Positions 44,746 to 53,867 are shown, counted from the first letter of the stretch. The stretch is 64,000 bases of DNA from Insolitispirillum peregrinum (GCF_900156605.1 NZ_FTOA01000001.1:868001-932000); one strand, 5' to 3'. Program-made: numbers and translations. Notes: generated from the letters alone by a model not told the origin.

Positions 44746-44820
44746 ACGCCTGTTTTGCCCGCCAGACAAGCGAATGAGACATCACCCCGGCAGCAATTCG
44801 TCAGCCAGAACCGGCCGTAG
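44722..44820 (+). CDS. Possible 32-residue peptide behind structured copy 2
   Basis: An ATG six bases after GGAGGGGCC opens a 32-codon frame (METTTADATPVLPARQANET at its start) ending at TAG 44818. The ribosome-binding site is one of the best in the area and lies within the structured element. Against it, the 3' 39 bases are antisense to the end of the amidohydrolase gene, the peptide has no family I recognise, and copy 1 lacks the ATG. It may be the remnant of a regulated gene. Confidence 0.25.
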   Translation: METTTADATPVLPARQANETSPRQQFVSQNRP

Positions 44821-45681
44821 CAGGTCATTCTGTCCCAGCAACGGCCGCAGAGCTTGGGCAAAGTGCCCCGCCCATGCCTTGGCCCCGTCGGTATCTCCGA
44901 TCAAATCCTGCCGGATTTCAACCCCGACATGGGCCAGCCCCGCCGGTTCGGCATGGGTGTTCAGGGTGTGGGCAATCTCGCGCCCGGAATAGGGCTGGTT
45001 ATCACCAACGCACCAGCCCTGCTGCTGCAAGGCCGATTGCAAGGCGGTAAACAGGCGGCCATCACGGTTCCACAACAGCCCGACATGCCATGGCCGGTCG
45101 CACCCGGCATCCTTCAGGCAGGGGGTGAAGCTGTGCATTGCCACGATCATCGGCGTCCGCCCCTGCAGGCGCTCGCAGGATGAAATCACCACGTCGGTAA
45201 TTGCCGCATGATAAGGATAGAAAATCGCCTCGCGCCGGGCGGCACGATGGATTTCCGTCAGTCCGAGGTTGGCCGGGATCACCGTGCCGTCGCTTGTCTC
45301 CGGCATTGCCGTGCCGTCGTGCGGAGCCCGGTTGCAATCGACCACCAACCGCGAGTAATTGCACAGTACCGCCGGGCAATCGAGCGCCATCGCCAAATGG
45401 CGCGTGACCTCAGCAATGCCGATGTCATAGCCGATATGACGATCCAGCTCACCCGCGGGTAACCCCAGATTATTCAAGGCATGGGGCACACGGTTGCTGG
45501 CATGGTCACAGACCAGCACTAACGGAGCTTGCCCAAGAGGATTGATCACCTGACAGGCGGCCGGTTCGTCGGCGGCCAGCAGGCGATGGGCCAAATCCCG
45601 ATGGTTACCCTTCAACGCAGCAGCCTCTCCGCCAACAGCACGGGACCGCTGCACATGAGCAAAAGCAGAAGAAGAGGTCAT
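44782..45681 (-). CDS. N-formylglutamate amidohydrolase family protein
   Basis: The 299-residue protein contains LVCDHASNRVP, HIGYDIGIAEV, VVDCNRAP and IVAMHSFTP, motifs of the HutG-type N-formylglutamate amidohydrolase family, metal-dependent deformylases acting in histidine breakdown. No hut genes are nearby, so the substrate may be another N-acyl amino acid. The start at 45681 (MTSSSAFAH) is chosen; the longer frame to 45735 adds 18 unrelated residues. Downstream on the minus strand lie the tandem structured element and a terminator. Confidence 0.88.
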   Translation of the reverse strand: MTSSSAFAHVQRSRAVGGEAAALKGNHRDLAHRLLAADEPAACQVINPLGQAPLVLVCDHASNRVPHALNNLGLPAGELDRHIGYDIGIAEVTRHLAMALDCPAVLCNYSRLVVDCNRAPHDGTAMPETSDGTVIPANLGLTEIHRAARREAIFYPYHAAITDVVISSCERLQGRTPMIVAMHSFTPCLKDAGCDRPWHVGLLWNRDGRLFTALQSALQQQGWCVGDNQPYSGREIAHTLNTHAEPAGLAHVGVEIRQDLIGDTDGAKAWAGHFAQALRPLLGQNDLLRPVLADELLPG

Positions 45682-46004
45682 TGGACAGTGACACTCCGGC
45701 AAGGAAACAAGGGGGGATGCGAGGCTGCATTTCACGAAGCAACCGTATGCGTGACAAATCTATCACGGCACGCCCCTGCTTGACCATAGTTGCAGTGCAG
45801 CACCCACCAATGCGGCAGGGCAAAAGAGGGAACCTCTGGCACCGCAGTGCTCCCGGCCAAATCCAGTCGGATTCGTCGGCCTTATCCCTGCTTTATGCTA
45901 AAGGCGTCCCGCCCCGCATCGGCAAACTGGAAATCAGGGCCGTTTCCCTGTATGGCCTGCTCAGCCCGCCAGCACCTTTTTGATCAGAAAGCATCGCCAT
46001 CACC
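45682..46004. other. Divergent intergenic region, no gene seen
   Basis: About 320 bases separate the amidohydrolase (minus) from the EamA transporter (plus). No frame here looks like a protein. On the minus strand TTGTCA and TGAAAT lie 17 bases apart near 45735-45765, a weak promoter candidate for the amidohydrolase. Confidence 0.4.
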
Positions 46005-46934
46005 ATGAGTACCGTGTCCTCTGCCGCCCCTCACCCTGCGGCCTCTGTCGTCAAGCTGGCCCTTCCCGCCCTGATGCTGGGAGCAACGGCCATCGGCTTT
46101 GCCCCGATCTTCGTCCGCCTGTCGGAAATCGGCCCGGTTGCCACCGGCTTTTGGCGTCTGGCGCTGGCATGGCCCCTGCTGTGGGTGTGGATGCTGTGGG
46201 AACAACGGCAGGCCAGAGCCAAGGGGATGCAGGTCCGCCGACCACAAACCGTACAGGATTGGGTCCGGCTCAGTATTCCCGGTCTGTTCTTTGCCGCTGA
46301 CCTGGCGGTCTGGCACATCGCCATTACCCTGACCACCGTCACCAATGCGACCTTGCTGGCAAATTTTGCCCCGGTGTTCGTCGCCCTGTTTGCCTGGATC
46401 CTGTTCTCGCACCGGCCCACCCTGACCTTTGTTGTCGGGATGGTGATGGCCATGGTCGGGGCCATCACCCTGATGGGCGACAGCCTGAGCGTGTCGCGTG
46501 ATCACTTGTCCGGCGATGCCCTTGGCCTTTTGACCTCGGTCTTTTATGCTGGCTACATCCTGTCGGTTGGTCGCCTGCGCAGCCTGTATTCCACCGCCAC
46601 CATCATGACCTGGAGCGCGGTGTCCAACATTCTGATCCTGTCAGTGGTTTCCTGGGCAATGGGGGAATCCCTCTGGCCGCAAAGCTCCTACGCCTGGTCG
46701 GTACTGATCGGGCTGGCCCTGATTTCCCACGTCGCCGGGCAAAGCCTGATCACCTTTGCCCTCGCCCACCTTCCGCCCGCTTTCAGCTCGGTCAGCCTGC
46801 TGTGGCAACCCGCCTGCGCAGCTTTATTAGCCTGGCTTTTGCTCGGTGAAAGCATGTCGCCGTGGCAGGGAATTGGTGGCCTGATCGTTCTGGCCGGTAT
46901 CCTGATTGCCCGCCGAGCCAGTCAAAAAGTCTAA
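46005..46934 (+). CDS. EamA/DMT-family transporter
   Basis: The 309-residue protein has ten predicted membrane helices in two repeated EamA halves (about 18-150 and 165-305), as in drug/metabolite transporters such as RhaT and YdcZ relatives. Marks include LMLGATAIGFAPIFVRLSE in helix 1 and LWQPACAALLAWLLLGES near the end of the second repeat. Transport direction and substrate cannot be predicted. No clear ribosome-binding site is visible. It is followed by the pyk leader region. Confidence 0.88.
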   Translation: MSTVSSAAPHPAASVVKLALPALMLGATAIGFAPIFVRLSEIGPVATGFWRLALAWPLLWVWMLWEQRQARAKGMQVRRPQTVQDWVRLSIPGLFFAADLAVWHIAITLTTVTNATLLANFAPVFVALFAWILFSHRPTLTFVVGMVMAMVGAITLMGDSLSVSRDHLSGDALGLLTSVFYAGYILSVGRLRSLYSTATIMTWSAVSNILILSVVSWAMGESLWPQSSYAWSVLIGLALISHVAGQSLITFALAHLPPAFSSVSLLWQPACAALLAWLLLGESMSPWQGIGGLIVLAGILIARRASQKV

Positions 46935-46957
46935 AGACCATCGGCTAAAGCTTTCTT

Positions 46958-47068
46958 TGGGCAGAAGAATTTTGTGATGGTCCGATTAAACCGACTCTCT
47001 GCGTGCGGATTTCGGTTACCATCGGACACAGGAACGAGCTATAGTTTCCTTCCATATTCTTCTGCCCA
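46958..47068 (+). promoter_or_regulatory. Long inverted repeat with nested hairpin upstream of pyk
   Basis: TGGGCAGAAGAAT (46958-46970) pairs perfectly with its complement at 47056-47068 over 13 bp. Inside, TCCGAT (46981-46986) pairs with ATCGGA (47021-47026) and AACCG (46989-46993) with CGGTT (47013-47017), a nested hairpin. The outer stem ends 18 bases before the pyk start codon. It could be a structured mRNA leader or a small repeat; no protein frame explains it. Confidence 0.55.
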
Positions 47069-47086
47069 GGGACGGTCAATTTCGCC

Positions 47087-48511
47087 ATGAGACGCACAAG
47101 AAACGCTAAGATTATTGCTACGCTTGGCCCCTCCAGCAGCACCCCCGAGGCAATCGAGAGCCTGTTTCGCGCCGGTGCGGACGTGTTCCGGCTGAATTTC
47201 AGCCACGGAACCCACGAAGACCACAAGAAACGCTATGACATGATTCGGGCGATCGAAAGCAAGCTCGGCCGCCCGATTGCAATCCTGATGGACCTGCAAG
47301 GCCCCAAGCTGCGCGTCGGCACCTTTGCCGAAGGCCGCGTCGAGCTGCTGCCCGGCACCACCCTGCGCCTTGACATGGACCCAACCCCCGGCGATGCCAG
47401 CCGCGTCGCCCTGCCCCACCCGGAAATCTTTGCCGCCATGCAGATCGGCACCGAGCTGCTGATGGATGATGGCAAAATCCGGGTTCGCGTTGAAGAACAC
47501 GGTGGCGACTTTGCCCTGACCCGCGTGCTGGTCGGCGGGCCGCTGTCCGACCGCAAGGGCGTCAATGTCCCCGGCGAAGTGCTGCCGATTTCTGCCCTGA
47601 CCGACAAGGACCGCCGCGATCTGGCCTTTGGTCTTGATCTGGGGGCCGACTGGGTGGCCCTGTCGTTCGTTCAGCGCCCGGAAGACGTCGCCGAAGCCCG
47701 CAAGCTGATTGCCGGGCGGGCAGCGGTGATTTCCAAGCTCGAAAAGCCGTCGGCGATTGACTATCTCGATGAAATCGTCGAGCTGTCCGACGCCATCATG
47801 GTCGCCCGTGGTGACCTGGGGGTCGAAAGCCCGCCGGAAACCGTGCCGATCCTGCAAAAGCGCATCATCGAATGCTGCCACCGCATTGGCAAGCCGGTGG
47901 TGGTCGCCACCCAGATGCTGGAAAGCATGATTTTCGCCCCGACCCCGACCCGCGCCGAAGCATCGGACGTGGCCACCGCCATTTATGACGGTGCCGACGC
48001 GGTGATGCTGTCGGCGGAAACGGCCTCGGGCAAGTATCCGCTCGACGCGGTGGCGATCATGAACAAGATCATTCACACCGTCGAACAGGACACCACCTAT
48101 TTCCGCATTCGCGACAGCGAGCGCGAAGACCCGGAAAGCACTGCCGCCGACGCCATTGCCGCCGCCGCCAGTCAGGTGGCCGCCACCATCGGCGCCAAGG
48201 CCATCGTGACCTTTACCTCGTCCGGTTCGACCACCCTGCGCGTTGCCCGCCAGCGCCCGAAGGCTCCGATCCTCAGCCTGACGCCGGAAAAAAGCACCGC
48301 CCGCCGTCTGGCTCTGGTGTGGGGGGCCCACTCGGTCGAAGTCGAAGACCTCGCCTTCTTTGCCGACATGGTACGCCGGGGCTGCAAGGTCGCCCGTCAC
48401 GACGAATTCGCCGCCCTCGGCGAGCGGGTGGTGATCGTGGCTGGCGTTCCTTTTGGCACACCGGGGACCACCAATATCCTGCGCATCGCCTGGATCGACG
48501 ACGAAGTGTAA
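47087..48511 (+). CDS. pyk: Pyruvate kinase
   Basis: The enzyme makes pyruvate and ATP from phosphoenolpyruvate and ADP. The 474-residue protein starts MRRTRNAKIIATLGPSSS and carries NFSHG, the ADP/Mg loop MDLQGPKLRVG, and the signature IMVARGDLGVE. The barrel, B domain and C-terminal regulatory domain are all present at normal length. AGGGACGG lies rather far (about 12 bases) from the ATG, and a long inverted repeat ends just upstream, which may affect translation. Confidence 0.97.
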   Translation: MRRTRNAKIIATLGPSSSTPEAIESLFRAGADVFRLNFSHGTHEDHKKRYDMIRAIESKLGRPIAILMDLQGPKLRVGTFAEGRVELLPGTTLRLDMDPTPGDASRVALPHPEIFAAMQIGTELLMDDGKIRVRVEEHGGDFALTRVLVGGPLSDRKGVNVPGEVLPISALTDKDRRDLAFGLDLGADWVALSFVQRPEDVAEARKLIAGRAAVISKLEKPSAIDYLDEIVELSDAIMVARGDLGVESPPETVPILQKRIIECCHRIGKPVVVATQMLESMIFAPTPTRAEASDVATAIYDGADAVMLSAETASGKYPLDAVAIMNKIIHTVEQDTTYFRIRDSEREDPESTAADAIAAAASQVAATIGAKAIVTFTSSGSTTLRVARQRPKAPILSLTPEKSTARRLALVWGAHSVEVEDLAFFADMVRRGCKVARHDEFAALGERVVIVAGVPFGTPGTTNILRIAWIDDEV

Positions 48512-48541
48512 GACCACCCTCGACCAATCCGCGCCCGGCAC

Positions 48542-48563
48542 TTTTTTAAGCATGCTTAAAAAA
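48542..48563. other. Perfect 22-bp A/T palindrome after pyk
   Basis: The sequence reads the same on both strands, with six Ts, AAGCATGCTT in the middle and six As. It lies 30 bases after the pyk stop. It could act as a weak bidirectional terminator or a protein-binding site; the stem is short in G and C. Confidence 0.5.
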
Positions 48564-48677
48564 ACATCCGTGCGCGGATTGTGGATAATCTGCTACAGTC
48601 TGTCCACCTGTCGGAAAGGGCCACAAAAGGCCTCTGGCTGCTCCCCCAATATGTAGCCCCGTGAGTGGAGAAGATGG

Positions 48678-49133
48678 ATGCAGTCTGTAGAACAATTCCT
48701 TGTCTATGCCGCGCGCCTGGAACAGGAAGCCGCTTTGCGCTTTGATGAACTTGCCGACATGGCGCAAACCTTTGAAAACCGCGAGGTCGAACAGTTCTTC
48801 CGCCAGATGGCGACGTTCTCGCGCATGCACCTCGACGAAGCCCGCCAGCGCGGCGGCTTCCACGACCTGCCGGAGATTGGCCCCGACGGCTTTGAGTGGC
48901 CCAGCATCGAAAGCCCCGAAGCCGCAGCCATCTGGGGTGCCGACCCCAACATGGATGTCCAGCAGGCCCTCGCCCTCGCCCTTGAGGCCGAAAAAGGCGG
49001 GCTGGCCTTTTATGCCAAGGTGCTGGCCGAAACCAGCGACCCGGAAATCAAGGCGATGGCCGAAGAGTTCGTTGCCGAGGAAAGCGAGCACGTCGCCGCC
49101 ATTGAAAAATGGATCGCCCGCGCTGCGGCCTGA
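48678..49133 (+). CDS. Ferritin-like/rubrerythrin-family di-iron protein
   Basis: The 151-residue protein is a helical bundle with carboxylate/histidine iron ligands: ARLEQEAALRFDELAD in helix 1, MHLDEA in helix 2, EAEKGGLAFY in helix 3 and EEFVAEESEHVAAIEKW in helix 4. This is the rubrerythrin-type ferritin-like pattern, without the C-terminal rubredoxin domain. Such proteins detoxify peroxide or handle iron. GGAGAAG lies just before the ATG at 48678. A type A repeat begins 19 bases after the stop. Confidence 0.85.
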   Translation: MQSVEQFLVYAARLEQEAALRFDELADMAQTFENREVEQFFRQMATFSRMHLDEARQRGGFHDLPEIGPDGFEWPSIESPEAAAIWGADPNMDVQQALALALEAEKGGLAFYAKVLAETSDPEIKAMAEEFVAEESEHVAAIEKWIARAAA

Positions 49134-49152
49134 TCAGGAAGGGAAACAGGAT

Positions 49153-49229
49153 GTGGAGCGCTGCTCCACACCTCGCCGGGGCCTTGAGGCCCCGGACCCC
49201 ATTTTATGGCATTCAAAGAGAAAAATGCT
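49153..49229. repeat. Type A multi-hairpin repeat, copy 4 (truncated)
   Basis: TGGAGCGCTGCTCCA, CCTCGCCGGGGCC and TGAGGCCCCGGACCCCATT match copies 2 and 3, then homology fades after AAAAATG. Only the first two hairpins and half of the third remain. It lies between the convergent ferritin-like and hydrolase genes, and the hydrolase stop codon lies inside it. Copies 3 and 4 are both preceded by GGAAACAGGAT. Confidence 0.75.
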
Positions 49230-49827
49230 CGGCAATCAGGGCCACAACCTGTGAACTGTGCGTCACGGCCAGATCGTGGCCTGCATCGGGCAGGACATGC
49301 AGGGTAGAATTCATCAGCATCTGCCGAAGCCGCTGCCCCACCACCGGCGGGCTGATGCGGTCCTTATCCCCCCATAGCAACAGGGTTGGGATCGAAAGTT
49401 CTGCCATCCGGTCTGATAAATCCTCGACCGGATCGGCAATCCAGCGGGCCGCCTGCGGAAAAGCGGCGAAATATTCGGGCCGCCAGTCTTCGCCTCCCAG
49501 ATCGGCCACCGGCACACCGCCCGAAGTCACGGTCAATACCAGACGGTTGACCAAATCCGGCATCGCCAAAGCCAGCCGGATAGCAATCACCCCACCCATC
49601 GACTGGGCCACGATGTTCACCGGCTGCTGCATGTGCCCGGCAACCAGTGCCACCAGATCATCCAGCCCGGCAATGCGGGGATCGGCAGGCTCATCCCCCA
49701 GACCGGGCCAGGACAACAGCACCGCCTCATCGATCACACCGCGCTGTTGCAAAGCCGTCGCCACTGTCTGCCAGAATGAGGCACTCCCACCGGCCCCCGG
49801 CAGAAACAGCGTTTTACACGGTGCCAT
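49213..49827 (-). CDS. Alpha/beta hydrolase
   Basis: The 204-residue protein has an alpha/beta-hydrolase fold: LFLPGAGGSASFW, nucleophile Ser in AQSMGG, acidic residue in LLWGDKDRISPP, and catalytic His in PDAGHDLAVTHS. It is short, with little cap domain, and its substrate is unknown. AAGGGGA lies before the ATG at 49827. The last codons (HFSL and stop) are read from the type A repeat, so the original C terminus was probably replaced when the repeat arrived; the catalytic residues are unaffected. Confidence 0.83.
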   Translation of the reverse strand: MAPCKTLFLPGAGGSASFWQTVATALQQRGVIDEAVLLSWPGLGDEPADPRIAGLDDLVALVAGHMQQPVNIVAQSMGGVIAIRLALAMPDLVNRLVLTVTSGGVPVADLGGEDWRPEYFAAFPQAARWIADPVEDLSDRMAELSIPTLLLWGDKDRISPPVVGQRLRQMLMNSTLHVLPDAGHDLAVTHSSQVVALIAEHFSL

Positions 49828-49889
49828 GACGTCCCCTTTCAGAAAATATCCGACAACCATACGACGCCAAAAAAGTCAGCCCAAAGCAT

Positions 49890-49934
49890 AAAAAACGGGG
49901 CCTGCCCTGCACAATGGCAGAGCAGGCCCCGTTT
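49890..49934 (-). terminator. Rho-independent terminator of putA
   Basis: AAACGGGGCCTGC (49893-49905) pairs perfectly with GCAGGCCCCGTTT (49922-49934), and on the minus strand the stem runs into six Us. It lies 18 bases after the putA stop. Confidence 0.88.
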
Positions 49935-49952
49935 CCGTTTACACCCGCCAGC

Positions 49953-52900
49953 TTATGCCGCTGCCTGCGCCGCCGGAGCGTCTTCGTTCAGCATCAACAG
50001 CGAGGCATTGCCACCGGCAGCGGTCATGTCCACCGACAGCGAGCGCTCGACCAGATAGCGGTGCAAGGTCGCCGGGCTGACCGGGTCGCTGTCCACCGGA
50101 ATGATCGCCCGCGGACGCGCCGCCAGCGTTGCCACCGCCTGCGGCAGGTCGCCTTCCAGACCGGCGGCCTGCAGGTCCAGCGAGGTCAGCAGGGCGCACA
50201 GCTCTTCCTGATTGGCGGCATGGACGGTCGCCAGATCACTGGGCACAGCGGCGGTCTTCAGCAGGGCCGACAGGGCCGAGGCCAGCGAAGCCACCCCGGC
50301 AGCCACCACCCGGTTGCCACCGGCCAGGGCCGCCGCCACCCGCAGGACAAAGCCGCTGAAGCTGCCATTCTGGGCGGCAACCACCGCCACCACCCCGCGC
50401 GGATGAACGGACATTTCGTTCCGTTCGCCGGTCGGGCCGGGCAGCGCGAGCGGCTTGGCGGTTTCTTCCAGCGTCTGCGCCTGCAAGCGGTTCAGGCCAT
50501 CCAGCGACAGCGCCACCTGCTGGGCAGCCTGCTCGGCACTGACCGCACCGCCATCGCGCAGCAGGGTCGCCGCCACCGTTGCCGCCTGCGACGACAGGGC
50601 CGACAGCAGCGACTGCACCAGCGCCACCCGTGCCTCAACTGCCGCCGGACGGGCCGGAGCATGCAGGGCCAGAGCTTCCGCTGCCCGGCCCAGCGCCGCC
50701 GAGCTGGCCGGAGTCAGGGCCGCAGGCAGGCTGCTGGCCGCCACGCGGGCCGCCTGCTGGGCCAGATCGGTCCCGGCCTGCGCCTGCGGAGCCACCTGTT
50801 CGGCAAAGCGGCCAAAGCGGGTCAGATAGTTCGGGCCACCGGCTTTCGGGCCGGTCCCCGACAGACCTTCGCCACCGAACGGCTGCACACCAACGACCGC
50901 GCCGATCATCGACCGGTTGACATAGGTGTTGCCAACGGCGCTGGCGGCCTGAATGCGGCGGGCATTGGCATCAATGCGGGTGTGGATGCCCATGGTCAGG
51001 CCATAGCCGGTATCCCGCACTTCGCGCAGGATCGCTGGCAACTCGCTGGCCTGATAGCGCACCACATGCAGGATCGGGCCGAACACTTCGTGCGGCAGAG
51101 CCTTCAGGTTGCTGATTTCATAGGCGCGCGGCGCAAAGAAGGTGCCGTTGCGGGCATCGCTGCTCAGCGGGCTGGTGGCGATCAAACGGGCCTCGCGGTC
51201 CATCCGCTGGGCATGCTTTTCCAGCGCCTCCAGCGCCGGAGCATCGATCACCGGGCCGACATCGGTATCCAGACGGGCCGGATCACCGACGCGCAGTTCT
51301 TCCATCGCGCCCTTCAGCATCTTCATGATGCCATCGGCGACATCGGTCTGCACGTACATCACCCGCAGCGCCGAGCACCGCTGCCCCGCCGAACCAAAGG
51401 CTGACAGAACCGCATCGCGGATCACCTGTTCGGGCAAGGCCGAACTGTCAACGATCATCGCATTCAGACCACCGGTTTCGGCAATCAGAGGGATCGACTG
51501 ACCGCGCCTGGCCAGCGTGCGGTTGAGGATATGGGCAACCTCGACCGAGCCGGTAAAGGCAATGCCAGCCACCCGCTCATCGCTCACCAGAGCCGCACCG
51601 ACCGTTTCGCCCAGCCCCGGCACCAACTGCAACGCACCAGTCGGAATACCGGCGTCGTGCAGCAGGCGCACCATCGCGGCGGCCACCAGCGTGGTCTGTT
51701 CCGCCGGTTTGGCCACCACGGTGTTGCCGACCACCAGCGCCGCCACCACCTGACCGGTGAAAATGGCCAGCGGGAAGTTCCACGGGCTGATGCAGACGAA
51801 CACGCCCCGGCCCTTCAGGCCAGCGGCGGCCTGCTTGCGGGCTTCGATGGCGTAATAACGCAGGAAGTCCACCGCTTCACGCACCTCGGCCACGCCATCG
51901 GGCAGGGTCTTGCCCGCTTCGCGCAGGCACAGCGACATGAATTCAGTCATGCGGGCTTCCAGCGCGTCGGCGGCCCGCTCCAGAGTGGCTGCCCGGTCTT
52001 CCGCCGAGGTTGCCGACCATGCCGGGAACGCCGCCTGAGCCGCCGCCATCGCGGCCTTCGCCTCGTCCACGGTGGCTTCGGCAGCATATCCAACCAGAGT
52101 ATCACGATCCGCCGGAGACAGGACCGCCTTCGCCCCGGCAGTGCGTTCAACGCCGTTGATGATCGGGCCAGCCTTGGGCTGGGTCTGGGCGTGGGCGGTC
52201 AGGTCGGCAAACAGGCGCTCGTTCAGCAGGCTGTCGGACAGGTCCAGACCGCTGGAATTCCGGCGCTGTTGGCCGTACAGGGCCTTGGGCATCGGAATGT
52301 ACGGGTGGCGCTTGCTGGCCAGAGCCGCCACGCGGGCCACCGGATCGGCAATGATGTCTTCGATCGGGGTCTTGTCGTCCACCAGCCGGTTGACAAAGCT
52401 GCTGTTCGAGCCGTTTTCCAGCAGGCGACGGACCAGATAGGACAGCAGTTCGGCATGCCCCCCCACCGGCGCATAAATGCGGCAGGCAATCCCCAGCCTG
52501 TCCGCTGGCGTAATCTCGTCGTACAGCTCTTCGCCCATGCCGTGCAGGCGCTGGAACTCGAACTGACGGCCCTGCGACAGCTCCAGAATGGTGGCAACGG
52601 TCAGGGCGTTGTGGGTGGCAAACTGCGGGAAAAACAGGTCACCATAGTCAAACAGCTTGCGGGCGCAGGCCATATAGGACACGTCGGTCGAAACCTTGCG
52701 GGTATAGACCGGGTAATCGGGCAGCCCCAAATCCTGGGCGCGCTTGATTTCCGCATCCCAATAGGCACCCTTGACCAGACGGACATTCATCCGGCGACCA
52801 ACCCGCTTGGACATTTCCGCCAGCACGTCAATCAGCTTGTAGGTGCGCTTGGAATAGGCCTGAATGGCCAGCCCGAAGCCAGTCCAGCCATCGAGGGCCT

Positions 52901-53828
52901 GATTGCCATAGACCGCTTCCATCACTTCCAGCGACAGCTCCAGCCGTTCGGCTTCTTCGGCGTCAACGCAGAAGCCGATGTCATAGGCCTTGGCAATCTT
53001 GGCCAGTTCCAGCGTGCGGCGGGTCAGAATATCCAGAACCTGCTCACGCTTGGCGACTTCATAGCGCGGATACAGCGCCGACAGCTTGACCGAAATCCCC
53101 GGACCGGCAATCACGCCACGACCGTTGGATGCCTTGCCAATCGCATGGATCGCCTGCTCATAGGAGACATAATACTTCTGGGCGTCTTCCTCGGTGCGGG
53201 CGGCCTCACCCAGCATGTCAAAGGAATAGCGGTAGCCGCGCTTTTCGCTGTCGGCACCACGCTCCATCGCTTCGGCCATCGTGCGACCCAGCACAAACTG
53301 CTTGCCCATGATGCGCATCGCCTGCCGCAGAGCCTGACGGATCACCGGTTCGCCCAGACGCGACACCAGACGACGCATCACCCCGTTCGGCGCATCGGTC
53401 GGCAGGTCGCCCTTGCCCAGAATGCGCCCGGTCAGCATCAGGCCAATGGTCGAGGCATTGACGAAAATCGACGACGAGTTCCCCAGATGCTTTTCCCAGT
53501 CGGTCCCGGCCAGTTTGTCGCGGATCAGCGCATCAGCCGTATCGCTATCAGGGATACGCAGCAGGGCTTCGGCCAGGCACATCAGCACCAGACCTTCCTG
53601 CGTTGACAGGTCGTATTCGTGCATCAGGGCATCCACACCGCCCTTGCGCAGACGATTGTCCCGCACGGACTGGATCAGGCTGCGGGCACGCTGGCGGATC
53701 TGTTCCTGCCGCTGCGGATCATTGATGCGCGCGGCGGCAACCCGTTCACTGACCACCGCGTCTTCGTCACGGCGGTAATCAGCGGCCAGAAAATCACGCC
53801 AGGACGGCGTCGGAGTGTGGTGCAGCAT
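49953..53828 (-). CDS. putA: Bifunctional proline dehydrogenase / glutamate-semialdehyde dehydrogenase
   Basis: PutA oxidises proline to glutamate in two steps using FAD then NAD, channelling the intermediate. The 1291-residue protein has a helical N-terminal arm, a proline dehydrogenase barrel (about 150-450), an aldehyde dehydrogenase domain (about 520-990; catalytic Cys in GSAGQRCSALRV, Glu in AETGG), and a C-terminal domain (about 1050-1291) as in long PutA forms. The N-terminal ribbon-helix-helix DNA-binding domain of E. coli PutA is absent, so control falls to the divergent Lrp-type regulator. GGGAGG precedes the ATG at 53828; the frame runs on upstream to 53954 without support. Confidence 0.96.
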   Translation of the reverse strand: MLHHTPTPSWRDFLAADYRRDEDAVVSERVAAARINDPQRQEQIRQRARSLIQSVRDNRLRKGGVDALMHEYDLSTQEGLVLMCLAEALLRIPDSDTADALIRDKLAGTDWEKHLGNSSSIFVNASTIGLMLTGRILGKGDLPTDAPNGVMRRLVSRLGEPVIRQALRQAMRIMGKQFVLGRTMAEAMERGADSEKRGYRYSFDMLGEAARTEEDAQKYYVSYEQAIHAIGKASNGRGVIAGPGISVKLSALYPRYEVAKREQVLDILTRRTLELAKIAKAYDIGFCVDAEEAERLELSLEVMEAVYGNQALDGWTGFGLAIQAYSKRTYKLIDVLAEMSKRVGRRMNVRLVKGAYWDAEIKRAQDLGLPDYPVYTRKVSTDVSYMACARKLFDYGDLFFPQFATHNALTVATILELSQGRQFEFQRLHGMGEELYDEITPADRLGIACRIYAPVGGHAELLSYLVRRLLENGSNSSFVNRLVDDKTPIEDIIADPVARVAALASKRHPYIPMPKALYGQQRRNSSGLDLSDSLLNERLFADLTAHAQTQPKAGPIINGVERTAGAKAVLSPADRDTLVGYAAEATVDEAKAAMAAAQAAFPAWSATSAEDRAATLERAADALEARMTEFMSLCLREAGKTLPDGVAEVREAVDFLRYYAIEARKQAAAGLKGRGVFVCISPWNFPLAIFTGQVVAALVVGNTVVAKPAEQTTLVAAAMVRLLHDAGIPTGALQLVPGLGETVGAALVSDERVAGIAFTGSVEVAHILNRTLARRGQSIPLIAETGGLNAMIVDSSALPEQVIRDAVLSAFGSAGQRCSALRVMYVQTDVADGIMKMLKGAMEELRVGDPARLDTDVGPVIDAPALEALEKHAQRMDREARLIATSPLSSDARNGTFFAPRAYEISNLKALPHEVFGPILHVVRYQASELPAILREVRDTGYGLTMGIHTRIDANARRIQAASAVGNTYVNRSMIGAVVGVQPFGGEGLSGTGPKAGGPNYLTRFGRFAEQVAPQAQAGTDLAQQAARVAASSLPAALTPASSAALGRAAEALALHAPARPAAVEARVALVQSLLSALSSQAATVAATLLRDGGAVSAEQAAQQVALSLDGLNRLQAQTLEETAKPLALPGPTGERNEMSVHPRGVVAVVAAQNGSFSGFVLRVAAALAGGNRVVAAGVASLASALSALLKTAAVPSDLATVHAANQEELCALLTSLDLQAAGLEGDLPQAVATLAARPRAIIPVDSDPVSPATLHRYLVERSLSVDMTAAGGNASLLMLNEDAPAAQAAA

Positions 53829-53867
53829 GTGATGGCCTCCCGAAGACCTGTCTGTCCATATTTGATA

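Noticed and set aside
44413-44992. Tandem element as duplicated protein-coding sequence
   Set aside because: Matching frames in the two copies contain different stops or lack a start, and base changes follow stem pairing rather than codon positions.
51531-53606. A 691-codon plus-strand frame opposite putA
   Set aside because: It is a shadow of the putA coding sequence; composition is dominated by His, Arg, Gln and Gly without motifs.
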